A stretch of 64,000 nt of DNA from Roseivirga pacifica (GTDB lineage: Bacteria; Bacteroidota; Bacteroidia; Cytophagales; Cyclobacteriaceae), in NCBI RefSeq assembly GCF_900111145.1, contig NZ_FOIR01000003.1, positions 390,100 to 454,099 on the forward strand, read 5' to 3'. Positions 51,768-59,443 of this stretch are shown in pieces. How positions within the stretch are numbered: position 1 is the stretch's first letter; every line of letters begins with the position of its first letter. The position numbers and the translations under genes are program-made. The notes under the pieces are model-generated. The model had not been told where the DNA came from, made no database searches, and worked only from the letters and a program-made list of their open reading frames with translations.

Positions 51768-52448
51768 TCAATTCTCGCAAAAAATTCCTTCAGGAAAGTA
51801 GAGCTTTTTGTGTGTCATTTTCATTACACCTTTCCCCACCAATTCGTGGGTCGAAAAGAGGTTTTCATTGCCTTCTTCTTTGTCTGAAGCGTAAATAACT
51901 ACTTGACCTCGGTTTTCTGTAAAATTCAACACACCCAAAACATTCACACCCTTCTCCTTGTACTTCACATTATCAATTAGCGTTTGTGTAAAGCGATTCG
52001 TTTTGGCGGCCGGAGCTCCATCATGATCAAAATCAGTTTCGTAGCGCACAAAGTGGTAAGTAGTCATGGCTATATCCGCCTCATTTTTGTGCCATAAGGT
52101 ACAGATTTTACCATCCTGCATATCGAAGGGGTAAACCTCTAACTTAAAGCGACCAGCGGCAATGGCCGGATCAGAATCGAGCACCACCTGAGTTTCCTCC
52201 AAATTAGTGTCGAAAATAAATATTCCTCCACCAGTATAGTAAGGTCCTGCGGCAATCATCTTCTGCTCTTTAACCAAACGGTTTATGTTCGCAATATGCC
52301 CAGCCTGTAAACTATCTACCTGATTCTTTGGCAGCTCAGCCCTATCCGGATCGGTGTTGAGAAAAACGAAAGTGTAGCGGCCTCTTTCAGTTTGAGCGGA
52401 AAGCGATACAGATACAAAAAGCAGAATAAGGAATACCGTTCTTTTCAT
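51768..52448 (-). CDS. Secreted protein with YCII-like domain
   Basis: 226 residues from the ATG at 52446-52448 (MKRTVFLILLFVSVSLSAQ, a clear signal peptide). Residues about 25-115 resemble the YCII/YciI domain: TFVFLNTDPDR, HIANINRLVKEQKMIAAGPYYTGG, and DSDPAIAAGRFKLEVYPF. The other half, from about 120, has YHFVRYETDFDHDG and a second alpha/beta segment ending in a short Cys-containing tail. YCII domains are small dimeric folds with His-Asp pairs. Export is unusual for the fold. Function unknown. The gene is alone. Confidence 0.8.
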   Translation of the reverse strand: MKRTVFLILLFVSVSLSAQTERGRYTFVFLNTDPDRAELPKNQVDSLQAGHIANINRLVKEQKMIAAGPYYTGGGIFIFDTNLEETQVVLDSDPAIAAGRFKLEVYPFDMQDGKICTLWHKNEADIAMTTYHFVRYETDFDHDGAPAAKTNRFTQTLIDNVKYKEKGVNVLGVLNFTENRGQVVIYASDKEEGNENLFSTHELVGKGVMKMTHKKLYFPEGIFCEN

Positions 52449-52602
52449 AGCAAGCATAAAAACGAAAGATAGGAAAATTAGATTTTAAGATGGACACTGT
52501 CAGACACTGTAAAATCACACCTACTATTACCCTTGCATTACCTCCCACAAATTCCATAACCAAAATTTAAAATAAACTCATGGCAGTTGGAGCGATGCCA
52601 TT

Positions 52603-52610
52603 TATTTTTG
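52603..52610 (+). promoter_or_regulatory. -7 box of the S1/P1 nuclease gene
   Basis: TATTTTTG, a perfect TAnnTTTG, ends 15 bases before the ATG at 52626. It lies inside a 39-base upstream extension of the frame, so the ATG at 52626 is preferred. Confidence 0.45.
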
Positions 52611-52625
52611 TCGAAATTCAATGCT

Positions 52626-53405
52626 ATGAAAAAGTACCCAACTCTATTTGTACTATGCGCTTGCGCACTTTTATTATCAGCTTCTCCTGTGTTTTTCTGG
52701 GGACAAATTGGCCATAGAACCATTGGTCATATTGCTGATCAAATGTTAACCAAGAAAGCGCAAAAGCAAGTAAAAAGAGTTTTGGGCACCGAAACCCTTG
52801 CAGAAGTAAGCACATGGATGGACGAGATTCGCTCTGACCGTGCCTATGACTACGCCAACACTTGGCATTACTGCACTATTCCCGATGGCATGACTTACGA
52901 AGAAGCGCCAGAACAAGAAGGTGGCGATGTAATCAAAGCCATTGAAACCATTATTGCAGAGCTAAAACAAGGCGGACTTTCTGCCGAAGAAGAAGCAACT
53001 AAACTGAAATTCTTGGTGCACATGGTAGGCGATATTCACCAACCACTACATGTTGGAAATGGTGAAGACCGTGGTGGAAATGATGTAAAAGTAGAGTGGT
53101 TTGGCAGCAGTACAAATCTACATAGTGTTTGGGACAGCAGAATGATCGATGGCAAACAGTTTAGCTATACCGAGTTTGCGGATTGGGTAAACCATCCAAC
53201 CAAAGCGCAAGTTGCAGAATGGCAGTCTGCTACAGTTCGCGAATGGGCTTATGAATCTATGAGCTATCGCGATCAGGTTTACGCTATTCCAGAGAATGGC
53301 CGCATTAGCTACCGCTATTCTTACGACAACTTCGATCTGGTAAAACAGCGTGTTTTACAAGCTGGCGTTCGTTTGGCAGGCATTATTAACGAAATTTACG
53401 GATAG
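52626..53405 (+). CDS. S1/P1-family zinc nuclease
   Basis: 259 residues from the ATG at 52626 (MKKYPTLFVLCACALLLSAS), a signal peptide. The zinc ligands of the family are present in order: Trp in FFWGQIGH, the His five residues later, Asp in STWMDEIR, His in NTWHYCTIP, the HMVGDIHQPLH cluster and NLHSVWDSRM. It degrades single-stranded nucleic acid and 3'-nucleotides outside the inner membrane. The N-terminal Trp follows a short SPVFF stretch, so exact processing is uncertain. A hairpin follows the gene. Confidence 0.95.
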   Translation: MKKYPTLFVLCACALLLSASPVFFWGQIGHRTIGHIADQMLTKKAQKQVKRVLGTETLAEVSTWMDEIRSDRAYDYANTWHYCTIPDGMTYEEAPEQEGGDVIKAIETIIAELKQGGLSAEEEATKLKFLVHMVGDIHQPLHVGNGEDRGGNDVKVEWFGSSTNLHSVWDSRMIDGKQFSYTEFADWVNHPTKAQVAEWQSATVREWAYESMSYRDQVYAIPENGRISYRYSYDNFDLVKQRVLQAGVRLAGIINEIYG

Positions 53406-53438
53406 GAAGAGGAAAGTCAGGAGCTAGAAACTGAAATT

Positions 53439-53486
53439 AAAAGGCGAGGAACAAAACAATTAACCCCATCTTGTTTTTCGCCTTTT
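53439..53486 (+). terminator. Imperfect terminator after the S1/P1 nuclease gene
   Basis: Arms AAAAGGCGA (53439-53447) and TCGCCTTTT (53478-53486) with further AACAA/TTGTT pairing inside, separated by a two-base mismatch. The T-run is part of the right arm. Moderate form. Confidence 0.5.
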
Positions 53487-53518
53487 CAAAAAGCTGCGTT
53501 ACCTTCAGCTCAATATTT

Positions 53519-54187
53519 ATGAAAGGCTTCACCAATTTCATCCAGTCTCTCTATCTGTCTGCCCTTCCGTTCATTGGCTTAAATATTATCGGGATTGTTC
53601 TACTCAACGACCTTAAAGGGTACTTGGGTGTAACCATTTGCTTGGGAATTTTCATTGCAAGCCTTTTATTCAGTAGGTTTATCTACAGAACTGTGCGTAA
53701 GCGAGGTGGAATTCAGTTTATGGCTTCCATCCAAGCAACTCCCGATCTCGACAATCATTTAGCAGCCACGGAAAGCAGATTAAATAAGAAGCGTAAACCT
53801 GCAGAACTGGCAACTCTAATCAACAATAAAGAACAACTATTTAAAGGTGGCTCTATCAGTATTTTTGGCGACAACTACGGCCGTCACGGAGATTTTCTTC
53901 ACAGATTTGAGAGGGCTGAATTTACAAAAGAAAAGGGGCTGCTTACCTTTTATTTAGATACTGGACAAGTAATAAAAATATTCGAGCCTAAACAGATTAT
54001 AGACGCAACAACTTACTTGAAAGTGGGTAAAGCAAAAGCCATTCGATTTGAACTATCGAATGACGAAGACCCGATCTTTTTGGAATACACTTATAGCCGT
54101 GGTAAAATCAGTTATCAAAGCAACAATAGCGCTATTGAAGCTCAAATTGACGTTTCACTTTCCGCCCTGGCATTAGAGATTAGTTAG
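53519..54187 (+). CDS. Two-helix membrane protein of unknown function
   Basis: 222 residues from the ATG at 53519 (MKGFTNFIQSLYLSALPF); the frame is open upstream from a TTG, but that overlaps the hairpin. Two hydrophobic helices at about 12-32 and 38-58 (SALPFIGLNIIGIVLL, YLGVTICLGIFIASLLF) are followed by a cytosolic or periplasmic domain of strands (GGSISIFGDNYGRHGDFLHRF, LLTFYLDTGQVIKIFEPKQI). I recognise no family. It converges with the NTF2-like gene, overlapping by 4 bases. Confidence 0.7.
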   Translation: MKGFTNFIQSLYLSALPFIGLNIIGIVLLNDLKGYLGVTICLGIFIASLLFSRFIYRTVRKRGGIQFMASIQATPDLDNHLAATESRLNKKRKPAELATLINNKEQLFKGGSISIFGDNYGRHGDFLHRFERAEFTKEKGLLTFYLDTGQVIKIFEPKQIIDATTYLKVGKAKAIRFELSNDEDPIFLEYTYSRGKISYQSNNSAIEAQIDVSLSALALEIS

Positions 54188-54705
54188 TTATCCTCTAAAT
54201 ACTTCTGAGGCAACGGAAATTCAGCATTTTCACCCATCCAGAACACACTTACTATATACCATCTGTCTCCCCCGTTGAGTAACTGAATGCTATTAATTCC
54301 TCGAGCAAAGGGCTCTTTATCATCAGCTTTTCTGCGCGACTCGTAAGTGCTAAAGGCATGCATAATGGTACCGTATTGCTCGGCCCTTCTAGCAATTTCA
54401 ATCTCGAAAAAGCCATTCTTTTCCAAACTCGCTCCTGCCTGGTCAATGTATTCCTGCACTGTCCAATCCCTATATCCCACCTCACCAGTTTGTGGATTTT
54501 TAAAAGAAGGCATCAACCTGCCTTCAGCAATAAAAAGGCTTTTCATTCTATCCCAATCTCGCTGCTCTCCTGCCGGCCCTGAGATCACATCATACAAAGC
54601 AGCCAATATTGCATCAGGAGACGACACATCTTTAGGATCAGCTTCTTGTGCTCTAAGTTGAAAAGAGAAAGTACTGATAATTGCGAGAAGGAATAACTTT
54701 TTCAT
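54184..54705 (-). CDS. Secreted NTF2/SnoaL-like protein
   Basis: 173 residues with a signal peptide (MKKLFLLAIISTFSFQLRAQ). The rest follows a cone-shaped NTF2-like fold: helices DAILAALYDVISGPAGEQRDWDRMKSLF, then strands LMPSFKN, GFFEIEIARRAEQYGTIMHAFSTYESR, GINSIQLLNGGDRWYIVSVFW. No certain active-site residues. A binding or small-molecule role is typical of the family. Its end overlaps the convergent membrane-protein gene by 4 bases. Confidence 0.82.
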   Translation of the reverse strand: MKKLFLLAIISTFSFQLRAQEADPKDVSSPDAILAALYDVISGPAGEQRDWDRMKSLFIAEGRLMPSFKNPQTGEVGYRDWTVQEYIDQAGASLEKNGFFEIEIARRAEQYGTIMHAFSTYESRRKADDKEPFARGINSIQLLNGGDRWYIVSVFWMGENAEFPLPQKYLEDN

Positions 54706-54804
54706 ACCAACAATATAGGGAATATTGGTATTGCCTAGCGAGTAAGAAGTACTGTGATTTCTTGCTTAAGTACTCATCAATTGCACCAAGCTTAGACTTA
54801 ATAC

Positions 54805-55719
54805 TCAGCCCTTCCTTTTAAACCCATGGAAAATCTGACCAAAGAAAGTCTTGGGAAATTTCTTCACCCCTGGAAAGCCGAGTTTTATAGATTTACCTGA
54901 ATGTGGAATATAGGCCGTTCCAAACAGATAGTCCCAAATACTGAGCGTAAGTCCAAAGTTAACCCCATACTTTCTGCCCTCAGGCAAATCGTGCGCATGG
55001 TGCCACATGTGCATGTTCGGATTGTTCAACAAGTACTTTAAAGGCCCGAGCTTTACTTTAATATTGGCGTGGTTCCAGTGACCAATAGCCAAGGTAAACA
55101 TGTGCACAAAAAAGAAGTCATCAATACCAAAACCGATCATGGCAAGTGGAATATATTCCATGGTTCGATAAACCACCGTTTCCATCCAGTGATACCGCAA
55201 ATGAGCGGCAAACCCCATTTGTTCCACTGAATGATGCACCTTGTGGTACTCCCACAATCGTGGAGAATAATGCAATAGTCGGTGCGTCCACCACTGAATA
55301 AAGTCGCGCACTATAAAGAGTGTAAAAAGTTGCAAAAACACAGGCCAACTACCAATTTCAATCGCTACCACATTAGTTAAGCCGAACCAACCCAGAAATT
55401 GATTAAAGGCATTCACCACAACTTCCGACATAGCATTGAAAATGATCAACGAAAACAGAAAGAAGTTAAAGAACATATAAAAAGCATCCAGCCAGAAGTC
55501 TTTCCTAAACTTAGGCTGATCTTTTCGCCACGGTCTTAACCATTCCCAAGCAAAAAAGAACAGAGAAACTAAAATAAGCGCCCAAAAGTAGTTCTGCCAC
55601 CATGGTTTGTAATCATACTGAAAAGTGATCTCTTGCCACAAATAGCGCGCATAACCCGAATAGGCTTCTTTAATTATGTCCCAATATTCCTCCACAAAAA
55701 GCAGTTTTGCACTTACCAT
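54805..55719 (-). CDS. Sterol desaturase / fatty acid hydroxylase family membrane protein
   Basis: 304 residues from the ATG at 55717-55719 (MVSAKLLFVEEYWD); a TTG 12 bases earlier is also possible. The histidine boxes of the family are present: WWTHRLLHYSPRLWEYHKVHHS (HxxxH, HxxHH) and NPNMHMWHHAHDLPEG, binding a di-iron centre. About five helices embed it in the inner membrane. It would hydroxylate or desaturate a lipid such as a fatty acid, carotenoid or hopanoid-like molecule. Which lipid is unclear; it stands alone between unrelated genes. Confidence 0.93.
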   Translation of the reverse strand: MVSAKLLFVEEYWDIIKEAYSGYARYLWQEITFQYDYKPWWQNYFWALILVSLFFFAWEWLRPWRKDQPKFRKDFWLDAFYMFFNFFLFSLIIFNAMSEVVVNAFNQFLGWFGLTNVVAIEIGSWPVFLQLFTLFIVRDFIQWWTHRLLHYSPRLWEYHKVHHSVEQMGFAAHLRYHWMETVVYRTMEYIPLAMIGFGIDDFFFVHMFTLAIGHWNHANIKVKLGPLKYLLNNPNMHMWHHAHDLPEGRKYGVNFGLTLSIWDYLFGTAYIPHSGKSIKLGFPGVKKFPKTFFGQIFHGFKRKG

Positions 55720-55810
55720 TAAAACAACCAAAGCCCCACTTCATAAATATCGATTGGTCAAACCATATCTTTCAGCGTGCTTCGATACTTAAATCTAATT
55801 CGAACTAAAT

Positions 55811-58285
55811 ATGCTTACAAATTACAAGTCTAAGGTATTTGTTTTTGCGTTGGCGATGACATTTATCGGAATTCTTCCTTTTGAAGCGGATGCTCAAAGA
55901 AGAAACCGAAACAAGGACAAAGAAGAAGCACCCACAGAAAAACCGGCTGAGAAGCCAAAAAAGAGTGCATACGAATCTAAAACTGATGGATTAACGGCCG
56001 ATGAAGGCTTATTCAAGGTTTATCAGGACGATAAAAAGGTTATGCTGGAAATCCCTAAAAGTGAACTAGGGAAAGACATGCTTTGGATTACGCGCTTGGT
56101 TGCTACACCAGAAAACCTAAGCCCTTACTTAGGCTCTGGCTGGAAAATGAACGAACAAGTTGTTCGTTGGGAAGAGGTTAAAGGGAAAATTTTACTCAAA
56201 AAGATCTCTTATAACAATACTGCCGATAGCACCGATGCCATTTACACATCTGTAATTAACAATAACTTCGCTCCTATAATCGGCTCATTTGAAATTGAGG
56301 CACAGCCGGATGATTCGAGTGCGTTCCTAATTGATGCCACAAAATACTTTGAGCAAGATATACAAGCCATTAGTGCATTAGCATCGCGCACCAGAAGCCA
56401 GTTTCAGGTACGCAGACTTGCTAGTGATAAGAGCTATATTGAATCGGTTAAGAGTTTCCCTATTAACCTTGAGGTGCGCCAAGTAATGACCTACGAAGCA
56501 AATCGTCCGCCTTCAAACAGTTCAACAGGACTGATTTCCATGAAGGTGAGTCAATCGCTGATTAAGCTTCCGGAAGAACCGATGATGCCGCGCTTAGCCG
56601 ATGACCGTGTAGGTTGGTTCACTAATCGTACCATCAACTATAGCTCTAACGAACTAAAAGGTGACCAAGTAACCTATTTGAGCAGATGGAGACTAGAGCC
56701 AAAAGACCCGGCTGCTTATGCCCGTGGTGAATTGGTTGAGCCTGTAAAACCAATCGTTTATTACTTGGATCCTGCCACGCCAGAAAAATTCAGAAAGTGG
56801 TTCAAACTAGGAATTGAAGATTGGCAAGTAGCTTTTGAAGCTGCTGGTTTCAAAAATGCAATTATCGCGAAGGATCCTCCAAGTAAAGAAGAAGATCCTG
56901 ACTGGAGCCCTGAGGATGCACGCTACTCAACAGTGCGCTATATCGCTAGTATGACACGTAATGCCGTTGGTCCAAGCACAGCAGACCCAAGAACTGGCGA
57001 AATCATTGAATCGGACATTATTTGGTTCCACAATCACTTACGTTCTTACCGCAACTGGTACATGATACAGACAGGTGCAGCCAACCCGAAAGCACGAACA
57101 CTGCAAACACCAGAAGACGAAATTGGTGAAATGATGCGTGCCGTTATTGCACACGAAATCGGTCATGCCCTTGGCTTACCACACAACATGAAAGCCAGCT
57201 CGGCCTACCCAGTAGAATCTTTGAGAGACCCTGAGTTTGCAGAAGAGTTCGGTGTGGCCCCAACTATTATGGACTATGCACGACTGAACTACATTGCCCA
57301 GCCAGAAGATGGTGTGAAGCGTTTTATTAGAAAAATTGGCCCATACGACAAGTATTCCATCAATTGGGGGTATCGTGTTATCCCTGGTGCCTATACACCA
57401 GAAGCCGAAAAGAGCACTTTAGACAAATGGATTTTGGAAAAAGCCAATGACCGAGTATATCGCTTTGGCGGTAGCGATGGCACCAACCCCGAATCACAAA
57501 GAGAAGACCTAGGCGACAACTCTGTTTTGGCTAGTACCTATGGTATGAAAAACCTGATGAAAGTTGTACCTAACCTTTTGGAGTGGACAGCTACGGACGG
57601 AGAGAACTTTGATGACACCCAAGAAATTTATGGTGAGATCATTGGGCAGTGGAGAAGGTTTACCGGCCACGTTACTACCGTAATTGGTGGTATTACCGAA
57701 GACCTTAAGTCAACAGATCAAACTGGAGAGGTATATAATGTGGTGCCAGAAGCACAGCAAAAAGCGGCCATGGATTGGTTGCAAACCTATGCTTTCAGCA
57801 CTCCTGAATGGTTATTAGACGAAGAACTACTGAGAAAAATGGAAGGCTATGGCGCGGTAAACCGCATTCGTAGCACACAGGTTTCATTCCTTAATAGCCT
57901 TTTAGATGCCAGCAGAGCCCAACGACTAATTGAAGCGGAAGCTTTTAAAGGAAGAAATACATATACGATATATCAACTTTTTGGCGATGCAAGAAAAGGT
58001 CTATTCGCTGAACTAAACTCAGGTGAAGCCATTGATACTTACCGTAGAAACTTACAAAGAGCCTTTGTAGAGCGCTTAGAACATCTAATGACAAATGAGT
58101 CGAGTGGATGGGAAGCCAGAACGGTAAATATCGAGCAATCAGATATTCGTCCTGTAGTTAGGGCAGAACTAACAACATTGCTAAGCAGCATAAAAACCAA
58201 CAAGACAAAACTAAGCGACAGAGCCAGTTCGGTTCACCTAGAGGACCTTATAGTACGTATTGAAAGTATTTTAGATCCTAAATAA
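55811..58285 (+). CDS. Secreted zinc-dependent metalloprotease (DUF5117/DUF4953 type)
   Basis: 824 residues. Signal peptide at about 1-28 (ending in ADAQ), then an Arg/Lys-rich stretch. Residues about 60-300 resemble the DUF5117-type domain; the catalytic part has HEIGHALGLPHNM with zinc ligands H448, H452 and H458 and catalytic E449, plus the YSTVRYIASMTRNAVGPS segment before it. The rest (about 500-824) is the DUF4953-type region. The protein probably cleaves peptides outside the cytoplasm. A hairpin lies after the stop codon. Confidence 0.92.
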   Translation: MLTNYKSKVFVFALAMTFIGILPFEADAQRRNRNKDKEEAPTEKPAEKPKKSAYESKTDGLTADEGLFKVYQDDKKVMLEIPKSELGKDMLWITRLVATPENLSPYLGSGWKMNEQVVRWEEVKGKILLKKISYNNTADSTDAIYTSVINNNFAPIIGSFEIEAQPDDSSAFLIDATKYFEQDIQAISALASRTRSQFQVRRLASDKSYIESVKSFPINLEVRQVMTYEANRPPSNSSTGLISMKVSQSLIKLPEEPMMPRLADDRVGWFTNRTINYSSNELKGDQVTYLSRWRLEPKDPAAYARGELVEPVKPIVYYLDPATPEKFRKWFKLGIEDWQVAFEAAGFKNAIIAKDPPSKEEDPDWSPEDARYSTVRYIASMTRNAVGPSTADPRTGEIIESDIIWFHNHLRSYRNWYMIQTGAANPKARTLQTPEDEIGEMMRAVIAHEIGHALGLPHNMKASSAYPVESLRDPEFAEEFGVAPTIMDYARLNYIAQPEDGVKRFIRKIGPYDKYSINWGYRVIPGAYTPEAEKSTLDKWILEKANDRVYRFGGSDGTNPESQREDLGDNSVLASTYGMKNLMKVVPNLLEWTATDGENFDDTQEIYGEIIGQWRRFTGHVTTVIGGITEDLKSTDQTGEVYNVVPEAQQKAAMDWLQTYAFSTPEWLLDEELLRKMEGYGAVNRIRSTQVSFLNSLLDASRAQRLIEAEAFKGRNTYTIYQLFGDARKGLFAELNSGEAIDTYRRNLQRAFVERLEHLMTNESSGWEARTVNIEQSDIRPVVRAELTTLLSSIKTNKTKLSDRASSVHLEDLIVRIESILDPK

Positions 58286-58292
58286 AAAAAGC

Positions 58293-58319
58293 GAAGGAGA
58301 CCTTATTAAGGTCTCCTTC
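58293..58319. terminator. Hairpin between metalloprotease and the convergent small gene
   Basis: Two 13-base perfect arms with one central base (58293-58319), giving a long stem. On the minus strand it is followed by GC and then seven Ts, a good terminator for the convergent gene; the plus-strand tail is only TCTTC. Confidence 0.8.
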
Positions 58320-58382
58320 TTCAAACAAAAACAATATTACTGCACTTAAATAGATTGCATTCAAAATGAACGCAACTAAAAG

Positions 58383-58847
58383 TCACACTACAGATAACCA
58401 TGGGTTATCATATACATTAGAACCCTTACAGCTTTCCATTAAGCCAAAAACCTTATTCTGAAGTTTCCTGCTCATCCAAAAGACGTTAGCCCCTTGAAGC
58501 CTAACGACTTTGTAACTTCTTTTCTCCTTGTTTCTTCTAGAATAGCTAAGCGGGTGAATCAATTCAATTTTTAGTATGCGATGGAATGGAGACACATAAT
58601 AAACCTGGTAATCGTGAATAACATTTACAGGAAACTCAAAGCTTGACACATACATGCCAAAAGAAAGCAACTTCAAAAGAGGTGTTGCCTCCCATTTTAA
58701 AATATCACCATCAAACTTGATGCGATAAAAGAAACCCTTGTACTTAATAATCCCTTGTTTATTTGAAGACACTCTTCCCATTTTATTCCTTTTCAAAGAA
58801 CACTTAACAACAACTTTAATGGGTTCAGGGATTTCCTTTTTTCGCAT
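58383..58847 (-). CDS. Basic protein of unknown function
   Basis: 154 residues, rich in Lys, Arg and aromatic residues (MRKKEIPEPIKVVVKCSLKR, YKGFFYRIKFDGDILKWEA, SYSRRNKEKRSYKVVRLQG). No signal peptide, membrane helix or known motif. The alternating beta pattern could be a small barrel, but I recognise nothing. The Met is a natural start, and the gene ends at a strong terminator, which supports it being real. It borders the gene-free region 58848-59443. Confidence 0.6.
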   Translation of the reverse strand: MRKKEIPEPIKVVVKCSLKRNKMGRVSSNKQGIIKYKGFFYRIKFDGDILKWEATPLLKLLSFGMYVSSFEFPVNVIHDYQVYYVSPFHRILKIELIHPLSYSRRNKEKRSYKVVRLQGANVFWMSRKLQNKVFGLMESCKGSNVYDNPWLSVV

Positions 58848-59443
58848 AGGACGAGTCTTAGATACTGTAACTCGATATGCTATGTAAGATTAATTTAAAT
58901 GAATGCTTGTCGAGTAAATTAAAGAGGAGTCACCCGTATGGAAACCCCTCTTCTGTACCAACTCCACTGTGTCAGAAAACACTAGTGAAAAATAAAAAGA
59001 CCCTCTCGGATCTTCCCTCAACCAAAGCATACAGTGTTAGCTGTATGTAATATCTCTGCTGATCCCAACCCTCTTAAATTGCATGTGTTTAAAAAAGAAT
59101 TAGTTTAACTAATTCATTGGTCTTAGTCTTATGATATAAATTTAAACAACGTTTTTTTATGTTTCACAAGCTTTATACAGGTGTAGACATGTAATGGATA
59201 AGTGTTGAGAAAAAGTAAATAACCGTTTATTTCACACTGCTCTGCGACACTTCATAGTAATCATTCCGAGACTAAAAAATAGAAACCCTCCGTATGAGGG
59301 TTTCTGTTTAAAGTTCGATTTTAACTCAATTCTATAGCCATAAAAGGCGTGTATAAAACTGATTCACCTAAACACTATCGAACTATTTCTGTCACCTAAA
59401 CAAAAATCTCTTTGAAAATGGTGTGGAACTAACGCTAACTCAA
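58848..59443. other. 596-base gene-free stretch with palindromes
   Basis: I see no coding frame of useful length on either strand. It holds a 7-base inverted repeat (59028-59047, CATACAG/CTGTATG), a 19-base palindrome (59097-59115) next to a TTG/TAAATTTA promoter-like pair, and the hairpin at 59281-59305. It could hold the regulator site of the flanking genes or a small RNA; none of this is proven. Confidence 0.5.
59281..59305 (-). terminator. Terminator downstream of the large T9SS gene
   Basis: Perfect 10-base arms (59281-59290 and 59296-59305), loop CGTAT. On the minus strand it is followed by ATTTTTTAG. It lies 139 bases past the stop codon of the T9SS gene. Confidence 0.75.

Noticed and set aside
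52493..52510. Tandem GACACTGT repeat upstream of the S1/P1 nuclease
   Set aside because: Only two 8-base copies two bases apart, not aligned with a promoter; could be chance.
58976..58987. CACTAGTG, a shorter form of the 35479 palindrome
   Set aside because: An 8-base palindrome is expected by chance in 64 kb and no promoter elements are aligned with it.
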